A stretch of DNA of 64,000 nucleotides from Brachybacterium phenoliresistens (GTDB taxonomy: Bacteria > Actinomycetota > Actinomycetes > Actinomycetales > Dermabacteraceae), in the NCBI RefSeq assembly GCF_000576425.1, contig NZ_KK069990.1, forward strand, positions 1 to 64,000, read 5' to 3'. Of the stretch, positions 16,211 through 27,383 are shown one piece after another. The position numbers were made by a program, and so were the translations under genes. The notes under the pieces are model-generated. The model saw only the letters and a list, made by a program, of their open reading frames with translations, did not search any database and was not told where the DNA came from. Numbering within the stretch: position 1 is the stretch's first letter; each line of letters begins with the position of its first letter.

Positions 16211-17869
16211 TCAGACGGCGTCGCGCGGCGCCGGCCCGACCTCATCGGCCTCGACGATCCGGTAGGCGTAGCCCTGCTCGGCGAGGAAGCGCTGGCGGTG
16301 CGCGGCGAAGTCCTGGTCCACGCTGTCCCGGGTGACCACGGTGTAGAAGTGCGCGGAGCGCCCGTCGGCCTTGGGGCGCAGCAGCCGGCCCAGGCGCTGG
16401 GCCTCCTCCTGGCGGGAGCCGAAGGCCCCCGAGACCTGCACCGCGACCGAGGCCTCCGGCAGATCGATCGAGAAGTTCGCGACCTTGGAGACGACCAGGC
16501 GGTCGATCTCGCCGGCCCGGAAGGCGTCGAACAGCTCCTGGCGCCTCCTCACGCTGGTGCGGCCGGTGATGAGCTCGGCCCCCAGGCGCTGCGCGACCTC
16601 CTCGAGCTGGTCGAGGTATTGGCCTATGACCAGCATCGGCTCGCCCTCGTGGCGGCGGGAGACCTGCTCGACGACGTCCACCTTGCGGGGGTGGCAGGCC
16701 GCCAGCCGCGCCCGGTCCGTCGGCTCGGCCATGGCGTACGCCATCCGCTCGGACTCGCGCAGGTCCACTCGCACCTCGGTGCACTCGGCCGGGGCGATGT
16801 AGCCCTGGCTCTCGATGTCCTTCCACGGGGCGTCGTAACGCTTGGGGCCGATGAGCGAGAACACCTCGTCCTCGCGGCCGTCCTCGCGCACGAGCGTCGC
16901 GGTCAGGCCCAGGCGGCGGCGGGCCTGCAGGTCCGCGGTCATCCGGAACACCGGCGCCGGCAGCAGATGCACCTCGTCGTAGACGATGAGTCCCCAGTCG
17001 CGGGCGCTCATCAGCTCCAGATGGGGATGCACGCCCTTCCGCTTGGTGGTGAGCACCTGGTAGGTGGCGATGGTGACGGGCCGGATCTCCTTGCTCGCCC
17101 CCGAGTACTCGCCGATCTCCTCCGGGGTGAGGGTGGTGCGGGCCAGCAGCTCGGCCCGCCACTGCCGGGCCGAGACGGTGTTCGTCACGAGGATCAACGT
17201 GGTGCGGCCCATGGCCGCCATCGCCCCGGCCCCCACCAGCGTCTTCCCGGCGCCGCAGGGGAGCACGACCACGCCGCTGCCGCCGTGGCGGAAGGCGTCC
17301 ACGGCCTCGGCCTGGTACGGGCGCAGCTGCCAGCCGTCCTCCGCGAGGCCGATGGGATGGGACTCGCCGTCGACGTAGCCGGCGAGATCCTCGGCGGGCC
17401 AGCCGATCTTCAGCAGGGCCTGCTTGAGGGCGCCGCGCTCGGAGGGATGGACCGCCACGGTCCGCTCGTCGATCCGGGCGCCGAGCATGCCGGCGATCCG
17501 GCGGGAGCGGACGACCTCCTCGAGCACCGCGCGGTCCAGCCCGTGCAGCACCAGGCCGTGCGCGGCATCGGCCCGCAGCTGCAGGCGGCCGTAGCGGTCC
17601 ATCGTGTCCGCGACGTCGATGAGCAGGGCGTGGGGGACGGGGTAGCGGGAGTTCTCGACCAGGGCCGCCACGACGCTCTCCGCGTCGAACCCGGCCGCGC
17701 GCGCGTTCCACAGCCCCAGGTTCGTGATCCGGTAGGTATGGATGTGCTCCGGGGAGCGCTCCAGCTCGGCGAAGGCGGCGATCGCGGCCCGCGCCTGCTG
17801 CGCCCGCGGATGCCCCACCTCGAGCAGGAGGGACTTGTCGCTCTGGACGATGAGGGGGCCGTCGGTCAT
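16211..17869 (-). CDS. XPB/ERCC3-type DNA helicase
   Basis: This is a superfamily 2 3'-5' DNA helicase of 552 residues, homologous to the eukaryotic repair and transcription helicase XPB. The N-terminal helicase-associated domain is followed by Walker A LPCGAGKT (203-210), DEVH (298-301), the XPB-type RED motif in LVREDGREDE near 321-330 and the motif VI region QRLGRLLRPK. Actinobacterial XPB homologues unwind DNA in vitro. In Mycobacterium tuberculosis the gene (Rv0861c) is next to a partner (Rv0862c); here the likely partner is 5.4 kb away at 23244-25424. A TAGCCT box 6 bases before the ATG suggests a leaderless mRNA. Confidence 0.95.
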   Translation of the reverse strand: MTDGPLIVQSDKSLLLEVGHPRAQQARAAIAAFAELERSPEHIHTYRITNLGLWNARAAGFDAESVVAALVENSRYPVPHALLIDVADTMDRYGRLQLRADAAHGLVLHGLDRAVLEEVVRSRRIAGMLGARIDERTVAVHPSERGALKQALLKIGWPAEDLAGYVDGESHPIGLAEDGWQLRPYQAEAVDAFRHGGSGVVVLPCGAGKTLVGAGAMAAMGRTTLILVTNTVSARQWRAELLARTTLTPEEIGEYSGASKEIRPVTIATYQVLTTKRKGVHPHLELMSARDWGLIVYDEVHLLPAPVFRMTADLQARRRLGLTATLVREDGREDEVFSLIGPKRYDAPWKDIESQGYIAPAECTEVRVDLRESERMAYAMAEPTDRARLAACHPRKVDVVEQVSRRHEGEPMLVIGQYLDQLEEVAQRLGAELITGRTSVRRRQELFDAFRAGEIDRLVVSKVANFSIDLPEASVAVQVSGAFGSRQEEAQRLGRLLRPKADGRSAHFYTVVTRDSVDQDFAAHRQRFLAEQGYAYRIVEADEVGPAPRDAV

Positions 17870-17875
17870 CGCACC

Positions 17876-17881
17876 AGGCTA
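17876..17881 (-). promoter_or_regulatory. -10 box TAGCCT of XPB gene (leaderless)
   Basis: On the minus strand TAGCCT ends 6 bases before the ATG and there is no ribosome site, so transcription probably starts at the start codon. Confidence 0.55.
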
Positions 17882-17938
17882 CGGCGTGCGATGGGCGACG
17901 GCCCCCGGGAGGTGATCAGATCATCGGCGCCGACCGGG

Positions 17939-18865
17939 TCAGCGGGCGGCCTCCGGATCGGGCAGCTCGCGGCGGCTCAGGCGCTCGTACATCCCCAGCG
18001 TGAACAGGTACCCCAGCGGGATCGACACGACCAGCGTGACCACCAGGATCCCGCCGACGTACGAGATCGCCATCAGCACGAGGTAGGCCACGAGCGAGGC
18101 GCCGATGTTGTTCTTGACCAGCGTGAAGCTCTCCTTCATCGCCTCCACCGGCGAGGCCCCGCGCGACGCGGCGGCCGGGGCGAACAGCAGCAGCAGAGCG
18201 GCCACGAGGCCCGGGAGGTAGAACAGCACGCTGCCGACGAGCACGATCAGCCCCGTCAGCAGGAAGGTCAGGACGACGCGGCCGGTGCCGATGAAGCCCT
18301 GGCCCACCGTGGGGCGGCGCAGCTCGAGGATGCTCTGCCCGACGCGGTAGACGCCCGAGGCCCACACCACCGTGACCGGCACCAGGAGCAGGAGGATCCC
18401 GAAGAAGGCGGCATAGGCGCCGAGCATGCCGCCGACCATCACGGACTCGTCGGGCTCGCTCCCCGGGGTCATGGTCGCGAAGACGGCCGCCATGATGCCG
18501 AACATCGCGGCCATGGCGATGCCCGTGATCACCGCCATCACGATGCCGTAGACGACGCCCGGGACGACGACCGCCGCCACGTTGGTGCGCAGCGTGTTCC
18601 ACGCGAAGCCGAACCCGGCGCTGATGTCGTCGCCCAGCGAGGTGCCCGGGGCCGGGCGCGGCGCCCCGCCGGGCTGCGCGGGGGCCTGCTGGGCCGGCTG
18701 CGTGTACGGGGAGCCGGGGCCCGGCTGGGCGTACGGCGAGCCCGCGGCGGGCGGGGCGAAGGGGTCGTTCCCGGCGGTCCCCGGAGCCGGGGACGGGGCG
18801 GGCTGGGCATAGGGGTCGCCGGCCGAGGGCTGGCCGAACTGAGGCGGCTGGGATGCGGAGCTCAT
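17939..18865 (-). CDS. Proline-rich multipass membrane protein
   Basis: This 308-residue protein has a Pro/Gly/Tyr/Gln-rich cytoplasmic N-terminus (1-80, with repeated SPYAQPGPG-like units) and about six membrane helices. The transmembrane part, with SLGDDISAGFGFAWNTLRTN and EAMKESFTLVKNN, resembles the membrane domain found in many actinobacterial DUF975- or GlpQ-membrane-like proteins. No catalytic motif is visible. The ATG at 18865 has AAGGA 6 bases upstream; an upstream GTG would add 14 residues before that site. Function unknown; it may assemble envelope factors through its low-complexity tail. Confidence 0.82.
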   Translation of the reverse strand: MSSASQPPQFGQPSAGDPYAQPAPSPAPGTAGNDPFAPPAAGSPYAQPGPGSPYTQPAQQAPAQPGGAPRPAPGTSLGDDISAGFGFAWNTLRTNVAAVVVPGVVYGIVMAVITGIAMAAMFGIMAAVFATMTPGSEPDESVMVGGMLGAYAAFFGILLLLVPVTVVWASGVYRVGQSILELRRPTVGQGFIGTGRVVLTFLLTGLIVLVGSVLFYLPGLVAALLLLFAPAAASRGASPVEAMKESFTLVKNNIGASLVAYLVLMAISYVGGILVVTLVVSIPLGYLFTLGMYERLSRRELPDPEAAR

Positions 18866-19150
18866 GCGTGTCCTTGATCGAACGTGTCCAGGGGAGAGGT
18901 CCGCCACAGACTACGGCGCGCGCTCGCGCGCGCGAAACCGCATCCGCCCGCCGCGACGTCGCCCCCGCCTGCATCGTCGCGTGCGGACGGGGTCGCGGGA
19001 TCTCACGGGATGGGCCCGACATGGGCGCCAGCCCCTCGCGGCGACCGGGGAACCTAGAATGGGGCCCGATGGCCGGGGTGCCGCCGTGCGGAACGACGCC
19101 GGCACACCTCCGTGCACCCCGCCGACAGGTCCTCGACCCAAGGAGAATCC
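18866..19150. other. Divergent intergenic region, membrane protein/gnd
   Basis: These 285 bases hold the gnd promoter candidate at 19055-19060 and ribosome sites of both flanking genes. I see no ORF or strong hairpin in the rest. Confidence 0.5.
19055..19060 (+). promoter_or_regulatory. -10 box TAGAAT of gnd
   Basis: TAGAAT matches TAnnnT closely and would give an RNA starting about 84 bases before the gnd ATG. No convincing -35 is visible. Confidence 0.4.
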
Positions 19151-20614
19151 ATGGCAACCTTCGCCGCATCCCCCGCCAACGCTGCCGATATCGGCGTCAC
19201 CGGTATGGCGGTGATGGGCTCGAACCTCGCGCGCAACCTGGCGCGCAACGGGTTCAAGGTCGCGATCCACAACCGCAGCGTCGGCAAGACCGAGAAGGTC
19301 ATCGACTCCTACGGCGACGAGGGCGAGTTCTTCCCGTCCGAGTCCACCGCGGACTTCGTCGCCTCGCTGCAGAAGCCGCGCGTCGCGATCATCATGGTGA
19401 AGGCCGGCGGCCCCACCGACGCCGTCATCGATGAGCTCGCCGAGCACATGGAGGAGGGCGACATCATCGTCGACGCGGGCAACGCCCTGTTCTCCGACAC
19501 CCGCCGCCGCGAGGCCGCGCTGCGCGAGAAGGGCCTGCACTTCGTGGGCACCGGCGTCTCCGGCGGCGAGGAGGGCGCGCTCAACGGCCCGTCCATCATG
19601 CCCGGCGGCACCAAGGAGTCCTACGACCGCCTCGGCCCGATGTTCGAGAAGATCTCCGCGCACGTGGACGGCGTCCCCTGCTGCACCCACGTCGGCGCCG
19701 ACGGCGCCGGCCACTTCGTGAAGATGGTCCACAACGGCATCGAGTACGCCGACATGCAGGTCATCTCCGAGGCCTACGACCTCATGTCCAAGGCGCTGGG
19801 CAAGCCCGCCTCCGAGATCGGCGACGTCTTCGCCGAGTGGAACAAGGGCGACCTCGAGTCCTTCCTCATCGAGATCACCGCCGAGGTCCTCCACCACACC
19901 GACGCCACCTCCGGCAAGGCCTTCGTGGACGTCATCCTCGACCAGGCCGCCCAGAAGGGCACCGGCGCCTGGACCGTGCAGACCGCGCTCTCCCTGGGCG
20001 TCCCGGTCACCGGCATCGCCGAGGCCACCTTCGCCCGCTCCGTCTCCGGCTCCGTGCCGCAGCGCGAGGCCGGCCGCGCGGTCCTCCCGGCCGAGACCCA
20101 GGACCTCGCCGTCCTGGACGAGGCCTCCTTCATCGACGACCTGCAGAAGGCGCTGTACGCCGCGAAGCTCGTGTCCTACTCGCAGGGCTTCGACGAGATC
20201 TCCGCCGGTGCGCAGGAGTACGGCTGGGACATCGACCTGGGCGCCATGGCCCGCATCTGGCGCGGCGGCTGCATCATCCGCGCGAAGTTCCTCAACCGCA
20301 TCACGGAGGCGTACGAGCGCAACGCGACCCTCCCGCTGCTGCTGGCCGACGAGTACTTCACCGCCGAGATCACCAAGTGCATCCCGGCCTGGCGCCGCGT
20401 GGTGGCCTTCGCCGCCGCCAACGGCATCCCGGTCCCGGTGTTCTCCTCGACCCTGTCCTACTACGACGCGGTCCGCGCCGAGCGTCTGCCGGCCGCCCTG
20501 GTCCAGGCGCAGCGCGACTTCTTCGGCGCGCACACCTACAAGCGCGTCGACGGCGAGGGCACCTTCCACGTCGAGTGGTCCGAGGATCGTCGCGAGACCA
20601 ACCAGGACGCCTGA
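19151..20614 (+). CDS. gnd: 6-phosphogluconate dehydrogenase, decarboxylating
   Basis: This enzyme oxidises 6-phosphogluconate to ribulose 5-phosphate and CO2 in the oxidative pentose phosphate pathway, yielding NADPH. The 487-residue length is that of the long dimeric form. Motifs are the nucleotide-binding GVTGMAVMGSNLARN near 15-29, GVSGGEEGA in the substrate site and KMVHNGIEY with the catalytic lysine region. The ATG at 19151 has AGGAGA 5 bases upstream. A strong hairpin at 20655-20685 ends the transcript, so it is monocistronic. Confidence 0.98.
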   Translation: MATFAASPANAADIGVTGMAVMGSNLARNLARNGFKVAIHNRSVGKTEKVIDSYGDEGEFFPSESTADFVASLQKPRVAIIMVKAGGPTDAVIDELAEHMEEGDIIVDAGNALFSDTRRREAALREKGLHFVGTGVSGGEEGALNGPSIMPGGTKESYDRLGPMFEKISAHVDGVPCCTHVGADGAGHFVKMVHNGIEYADMQVISEAYDLMSKALGKPASEIGDVFAEWNKGDLESFLIEITAEVLHHTDATSGKAFVDVILDQAAQKGTGAWTVQTALSLGVPVTGIAEATFARSVSGSVPQREAGRAVLPAETQDLAVLDEASFIDDLQKALYAAKLVSYSQGFDEISAGAQEYGWDIDLGAMARIWRGGCIIRAKFLNRITEAYERNATLPLLLADEYFTAEITKCIPAWRRVVAFAAANGIPVPVFSSTLSYYDAVRAERLPAALVQAQRDFFGAHTYKRVDGEGTFHVEWSEDRRETNQDA

Positions 20615-20654
20615 TCCACCCCTGCCGGGGGCCGGAAACGGCTCCTGGCATGAC

Positions 20655-20685
20655 GAAGGGCCCGGACCATCGGTCCGGGCCCTTC
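20655..20685. terminator. Strong bidirectional terminator, gnd/small membrane protein
   Basis: A perfect 14-bp stem, GAAGGGCCCGGACC with GGTCCGGGCCCTTC, and a 3-base loop lies between two convergent genes. The ends of the arms give GAAG/CTTC tracts on both strands, so it can serve both. Confidence 0.88.
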
Positions 20686-20710
20686 TGCATGCCCGATGAC
20701 GGGCGGTCGA

Positions 20711-20956
20711 TCAGTACGTGCTCATGGAAGCGCTGAACACGCCGGTAGCGATCGCGATGACGATCCAGAGGATGTTCAGGACCCAGATGATGGCGAAGAC
20801 GATCCACGCCCACTTGGTGAACTTCTGGGCGGTCTGGGGCTCGGTGTCGGCCTTGAGGTAGCCGAGGAGGCCGAGGATGCCGGGGATCACACCACCGCAG
20901 ACGAAGCCGACGATGCAGGCGATCAGGGCGTTCTTCTTGATGCTCTCGATGTTCAT
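20711..20956 (-). CDS. Small two-helix membrane protein
   Basis: This 81-residue protein has two hydrophobic helices, ALIACIVGFVCGGVIPGILG (10-29) and WAWIVFAIIWVLNILWIVIA near 49-68, joined by a short polar loop. It begins MNIESIKKN after an AAGGGA ribosome site. Such small proteins resemble DUF4190/TM2-like families but I see no decisive motif, so the family is left open. A long leader (about 80 bases) may be transcribed from a TATGCT box at 21043-21048. Confidence 0.75.
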   Translation of the reverse strand: MNIESIKKNALIACIVGFVCGGVIPGILGLLGYLKADTEPQTAQKFTKWAWIVFAIIWVLNILWIVIAIATGVFSASMSTY

Positions 20957-21481
20957 GGTTGGTCCCTTCAGGGTCGGGCGGCGAGCCTGCCGCTCTGGCT
21001 CTGTGAGTCGCCGTGGCTCGGGTCCGCTCGGCGCAGTACCTGAGCATAACCCTGAGAAGGTCCTGAGCCCATGGGGAGGAGTCCCCATGGACGCCTGATC
21101 GGGAAGTCTTCGGGAGGCCATCGGGAGGTCAGCGGGAGCGCGGCGGGGGACGATCTCGCAGCGGACAGGCGGACGATTGCTCCCGATGGATGGAATTTCC
21201 GATGTCAAGTCCTGCTGTGAAATGGTGGAAAAAGGGGTTCTGGGGAGGATGAGTGCGGAAGTCCTGCGCTCGGGAGTGAGGATTCCGGCCACCATGACGT
21301 CCCAGGTGGCGAGCCGATCCGCGGCGGGCATCCGGATGGGGAGGAGGGGAGTGCGGCGATTGTCCACAGAGGGTGTGTGATGCCTTCCGTTCACGATGTG
21401 AGGGGTGTAGGCTGAGTTTCGAACAGGCAATCGAAATGGCCACGACGAGGCGGCCGTCGAGCTGAGGGAGGGGTGGTCGGG
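20957..21481. other. 525-base intergenic region before HNH gene
   Basis: This region serves two divergent genes. It contains TATGCT on the minus strand (21043-21048), a short hairpin (21069-21090), three close copies of TCGGGA(A/G)G between 21098 and 21130, an AT-richer patch around 21180-21240, and a weak promoter pair TTCCGT/TAGGCT (21385-21390/21408-21413) toward the HNH gene. Short open frames here lack ribosome sites and coding character, so I call none. Confidence 0.5.
21069..21090. repeat. Hairpin CCATGGGGA-ggag-TCCCCATGG
   Basis: A perfect 9-bp stem with a 4-base loop lies about 113 bases upstream of the small membrane gene. It could be an operator. No adjoining T-tract is present, so a terminator is less likely. 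Confidence 0.45.
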
Positions 21482-23278
<1,797 letters not shown>

Positions 23279-25434
23279 ACTCCTCGCCGTCGGCGGCGTC
23301 GCGGGCCCGCAGCCGGCCGCCGTCCAGGGCGAGGGGGAGGACCTGCCGCACGGCGATGCCGCCGCGGCCGTCGACGATCCCGATCCGCAGCTCGGCGCTG
23401 CGGGCGATGGCGTCGAGCAGGCGGTCGGCCACGGGGACGGCGGTCTCGCCCGCATCGGCCGCCCGGATGCGCAGCACGGCCTCGGCGGGATCCAGCGGCA
23501 GCTCGGGGCCGATGTCCGTCGTGTCCTCCCGGTGGGCGCCGGGCAGGCGGTGGATCCGCTCCGGCGCGCTGACCGTGCCGTCGCGGCCCACCGCGACCCC
23601 CGACAGCCCGGTCCGCTCGATCGCGCGCATCACCGCGGCCGGCCCGGACATCGTCACCGCGAGGGTCGGGGCGATGCGGTGCAGGTCCAGCGAGGCCGCC
23701 TCCGGATGCGAGACCACGATCGAGAGCACCTCCGCCTCCGCCGAGACGGCGGTCACCGCCGGGATCACGGCGACCCGGCCGTGGCGACGGCGCTCATCGC
23801 GCAGCAGCACCTCGAGGGCCTGCGGCACCGGGGTGCGGGACGCCTCGGCGAGCATCTCCTGCAGGGCATCGGGATCCGCCCCCGCGTCCAGGGCGCGGCG
23901 CACGGACTGCGGGGTGAACCGCAGCGTGAGTCCTCCTCCGCGGGAGACCGGCTCCGTCCACTGCTCGAGCACGGCCAGCCGCGGGGACGGCCGCCCCGGG
24001 ATGACCGCGGTGAGGTCCGCGTCCAGGAGCACCTCGTCCACCGGCGCCGGGGCATGGCGGGCCAGGGCCTCGACCAGACGCGCATCGGCCTCCGCCTCCG
24101 GGAGGCCCTCCACCTCGGCGAGCGCGGCCCCGAGCTCGGACAGGACCCCCGCGAGGACCAGGCCCAGCGCCGCCGCCTCCTGGCGGAACGCCGTGACCTC
24201 CTGCTCGAGCACGGGGCGGGGGACCAGCGGATGGTGCCACGCCAGGGCCTCGACCAGGGAGCCCTCCTCGGCGGCGGCATCGGGCCGGTCCTGCCGCAGC
24301 CGCGCATGCAGATCCAGCAGGGAGCGGCGGCGCGCACGGCAGCCCGGGCGGCGGGTCACCGCGGAGAGCGCCGGCCGCACCGGACCCTGCGCATCCGAGG
24401 TGCCGACCAGGGACGGCAGGTCCTCGCTGCGGCACCAGCCCAGCACCAGCTCGGCCCAGCGTTGCTCGGCGGAGCGCTCGAGGAACAGATCCCAGTCCCG
24501 CGTGGGCTGCCAGGTCAGCCCGTCATGGCCGACGAGGCCCGCCGTCCAGCACGACTGCAGCACGGTGACGTAGTCGGAGAGGGGCGCATCGGCCTCCTCC
24601 GCGAGCCGGCGCAGCTCGCGCTGCGGCAGGCCGCCGCGGGTGAGCACCCCCGGGCCCTCCGCATCCCAGCGTCCGATGGTCCCGGCGATCCGCAGCGCCT
24701 CGAAGGCCGCATCGACCGCCTGCGCCGTCCGGGACCCGGCGAAGCGCTCGCGCACCTCGACGGCCTCGAGCCGCGGAGGTTCGGCCGCGAGGCGCCGATG
24801 CACGCGTCCCTCGCGCAGCACGCGATGCACGCTGCGAGGGATCCTCAGCACGTCCCCGGTCCCGGGCACGGCGACCCGCGCCTCCGCCAGGACCGCGGCC
24901 AGGGGGCTCTGCCCGGCCTCGAGCCGCGCCGGGCCCCAGGCCAGGGCCTCGAGCGCGGCGGCGATCTCCGGGCCGCGCCGGCGGGCGCGCTCGACCAGCT
25001 CCGCCGCCTCCTGATCGGAGGGATCGCCCTCCAGGGCGGGCGCGAGGCCCGCGGGATGGCGCAGGCCCTCGCGGAGGGCACGGACCAGGCGCAGCTGCTC
25101 GGTGCCCCACACCAGGGCGAGGCCGCGCAGCCGCTCCAGCACCGGGGCGAGGTCCTGCGGATCGGCGCCCACGGCGGGGGCGAGGTCCTCGGGGCGCACC
25201 GGCTCGGGCAGCACCGCGAGGGCCTCGACGACCTGCAGCGCGGGGCGGTCCAGCCGCAGCAGAGCCCGCTGGGTGCTGGGCGCGGAGGCGGCGCGCGCCG
25301 CGAGCGGGCCGATGCCCTGCGGGAGCGGGGCGAGCAGGTCCTGGCGCGCATCGAGCAGATGCTGCAGCTGCTCGTCCGTGAACGTGCGCAGCGCATCGGC
25401 GAGGGACCTGGGCTGAGCTGGCATGGTGCCCACC

Positions 25435-25440
25435 AGCATA
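25435..25440 (-). promoter_or_regulatory. -10 box TATGCT of helicase-associated gene
   Basis: TATGCT on the minus strand ends 10 bases before the ATG, so the RNA should begin about 3 bases before the start codon. Confidence 0.5.
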
Positions 25441-25451
25441 GGCTGTGCCTG

Positions 25452-25470
25452 CGCACCCGATCGGGGTGCG
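25452..25470 (+). repeat. Hairpin just before tRNA
   Basis: CGCACCC (25452-25458) pairs with GGGTGCG (25464-25470). The stem ends 5 bases before the tRNA and might be part of its precursor leader. Confidence 0.4.
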
Positions 25471-25475
25471 AGAGG

Positions 25476-25549
25476 GCCCCCATAGCCCAATCGGCAGAGG
25501 CGGCCGCCTTAAAAGCGGCGCAGTGCGGGTTCGAGTCCCGCTGGGGGCA
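25476..25549 (+). tRNA. tRNA-Leu(UAA)-like with a short variable loop
   Basis: All cloverleaf stems pair perfectly: acceptor 25476-25482 with 25542-25548, anticodon stem GCCGC/GCGGC around loop CTTAAAA (25508-25514), and T-arm GCGGG-TTCGAGT-CCCGC (25525-25541). The anticodon is TAA (25510-25512). The D-arm has a 3-bp stem and GGCAGA loop as in leucine tRNAs, and the discriminator base is A. However, the variable region is only five bases (25520-25524), whereas bacterial leucine tRNAs have a long variable arm. CCA is not encoded. The amino acid carried is therefore uncertain. Confidence 0.85.
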
Positions 25550-25615
25550 CGCGGGGAGCTCCCATCCGGGGCCTCTATCGTGAGAAGGTCCCGTCCCCGG
25601 CCCGAGGAGAGACGC

Positions 25616-26617
25616 ATGCGCGACTCCGCCCCCACCCCGTCCGCGCCGTCGTCGACGTCTCCCGTCGCACCGCGGGCCCGTCCCGCCCAGGCACCGCTGA
25701 ACGCCGTGCGCGGAGCGCTGATCGGGATGGCCGAGCTGGTGCCCGGGGTCTCCGGCGGGACCGTCGCGCTGGTGACCGGCGTGTACGAGCGGGCGATCGA
25801 GGCCGCGCACCACCTCATCGCCGCGGCCGTGGCCCTGGTGAAGGGGCCGGACCGCCGGGCCGGCTTCCTGCAGAACCTGCGCCGGGTCGACGGCTGGCTG
25901 GTGCTGCCGATGCTCGCCGGCATGGCCGCCGCGGTGCTCCTGGCCGCCGGCGTCGTCGAGCATCTCGTGGCCGACAACCCGATCAGCTCCCGCGGCCTGT
26001 TTTTCGGGCTGGTCGCCGCGAGCCTCGTGGTCCCGATCCGCCTCCTGCCCGCGGGCCGGGGCGGCGCGGCAGGCGCGGTGCGCGACATCGCGGTGGTGGC
26101 GGTGCCGGCGGCGGTGGCCTTCGCCCTGGTGGGTCTCGCCGGCGGCGGGACCCTCGCCGATCCGCCGATCTGGATGGTGTTCCTCGCCGCCGCCGTCGCG
26201 GTCTGCGCGCTGGTCGTCCCCGGGGTCTCGGGATCGTTCTTCCTGCTCGCCATCGGCCTGTACTCGCCCACCCTGCAGGCGGTCGACGAGCGGGACCTGG
26301 GCTACGTCGCCGTCTTCGGCGCCGGGGCCGTGCTCGGGCTGCTCACCATCGTGCAGATCATCAGCCGCCTGCTGCACACCCACCGCCGCGCCACCCTGCT
26401 GGCGATGACGGGCCTCATGCTCGGCTCCCTGCGGGCCCTGTGGCCCTGGCAGGGCGGGACCGGCTCGGCCGAGGGGCACGGCGCCCTGCTCGCCCCGAGC
26501 GCGCCGCTGGCCGCCCCGATCCTGCTGGCCCTGGCCGGTGCGGCCGTCGTGATCGCGCTGATCGTGGTCGAGACGAGGATCGCCCGGCCGGCCGATCCCC
26601 GCGGTGCGGAACAATGA
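25616..26617 (+). CDS. DUF368 membrane protein, probable polyprenyl-phosphate transporter
   Basis: This 333-residue protein has about eight membrane helices and the duplicated DUF368 motif: GMAELVPGVSGGTVALVTG near 36-54 and LVVPGVSGSFFLLAIGLY near 198-215. DUF368 proteins (PopT) have been shown to recycle undecaprenyl phosphate across the membrane for cell-wall synthesis. The ATG at 25616 has GAGGAGA 5 bases upstream. The gene follows the tRNA and precedes yggS by 4 bases, so the two are probably cotranscribed. Confidence 0.9.
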   Translation: MRDSAPTPSAPSSTSPVAPRARPAQAPLNAVRGALIGMAELVPGVSGGTVALVTGVYERAIEAAHHLIAAAVALVKGPDRRAGFLQNLRRVDGWLVLPMLAGMAAAVLLAAGVVEHLVADNPISSRGLFFGLVAASLVVPIRLLPAGRGGAAGAVRDIAVVAVPAAVAFALVGLAGGGTLADPPIWMVFLAAAVAVCALVVPGVSGSFFLLAIGLYSPTLQAVDERDLGYVAVFGAGAVLGLLTIVQIISRLLHTHRRATLLAMTGLMLGSLRALWPWQGGTGSAEGHGALLAPSAPLAAPILLALAGAAVVIALIVVETRIARPADPRGAEQ

Positions 26618-26621
26618 CCCC

Positions 26622-27341
26622 ATGACCTCCACGCCCGACCCTGACCTCGCCGCGCGCCTGGACGCGGTCCTCGCCCGCATCGACGCCGCCGCGCAGCGCA
26701 ACGGACGCGACGGGCGCGAGATCCTCCTGCTGCTGGCCACCAAGTCCCGCACCCCCGCCGAGATCGCCGAGGCCGTGGCCCTGGTGCGGTCGCGCGGCCG
26801 CCAGGTCGCGGTGGGGGAGAACCGGGCCCAGGAGATCGCCAAGCATGCCGATCCGGCGCTCGCCGGACTCGACGTGCCTCGCCACTTCATCGGCCGCCTG
26901 CAGACGAACAAGGCACGCGACGTCGTCGCCTTCGCCTCCATGATCCACAGCGTGGACCGCCCGGACATCATCGACGCCCTCGAGCGCCGCGCCCGTACCG
27001 CGGGCCTCACGCGGAAGGTCCTCGTGCAGGTCAACACCTCGGGGGAGGAGTCCAAGGGCGGCTACCCTCCGCACCCGGCGGAGATCGCCGCCGCCGTCGA
27101 CCGGCTGCGCGAAGGCGGCATGCTCGTGCCGGCGGGCCTCATGACCATCGGCGCGAACACGAGCGAGACCGGGGCCGTGCGCGCGTCGCTGTCCCGCCTC
27201 CGGCAGCTGCGCGACGAGCTCGCCGACCCCGCGGTGCAGCACCTGTCGATGGGCATGAGCGGGGATCTGGAGATCGCCGTGGAGGAGGGCGCGAGCATCG
27301 TCCGCGTCGGCTCGGCGATCTTCGGCCCGCGCCCGGCGTGA
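26622..27341 (+). CDS. yggS: YggS/PLPBP pyridoxal-phosphate homeostasis protein
   Basis: This PLP-binding protein of 239 residues controls vitamin B6 and amino-acid homeostasis. The PLP lysine is K41 in LLATKSRTP, with GENRAQE, FIGRLQTNK, VNTSGEESKGG and HLSMGMSGDLEIAV in family order. The ATG at 26622 follows an AACAAT box by 6 bases; alternatively, translation is coupled to the DUF368 stop. A frame-compatible GTG at 26604 lies within the previous gene. Confidence 0.95.
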   Translation: MTSTPDPDLAARLDAVLARIDAAAQRNGRDGREILLLLATKSRTPAEIAEAVALVRSRGRQVAVGENRAQEIAKHADPALAGLDVPRHFIGRLQTNKARDVVAFASMIHSVDRPDIIDALERRARTAGLTRKVLVQVNTSGEESKGGYPPHPAEIAAAVDRLREGGMLVPAGLMTIGANTSETGAVRASLSRLRQLRDELADPAVQHLSMGMSGDLEIAVEEGASIVRVGSAIFGPRPA

Positions 27342-27383
27342 GCGGCGCCACCCCCGTGCATACCGGAGGGTAACTCCGCTCAC
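27338..27383 (+). terminator. Candidate terminator after yggS
   Basis: GTGAGCGG (27338-27345) pairs with CCGCTCAC (27376-27383). The loop is long (30 bases) but includes a small GGAG/CTCC stem. It starts within the yggS stop codon. Confidence 0.4.

Noticed and set aside
16160-18877. A very long plus-strand open frame (about 900 codons) over the XPB and membrane genes
   Set aside because: It is His/Arg/Gly-rich, has no ribosome site or domain, and lies antisense to genes with clear motifs; high-GC DNA leaves such frames open by chance.
21177-21380. 67-codon open frame upstream of the HNH gene
   Set aside because: No ribosome site, no similarity or typical codon pattern that I can see; it lies in the regulatory spacer.
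25476-25549. Interpreting the tRNA as the bldA-type leucine tRNA
   Set aside because: bldA tRNA has a long variable arm; this gene has five bases there.
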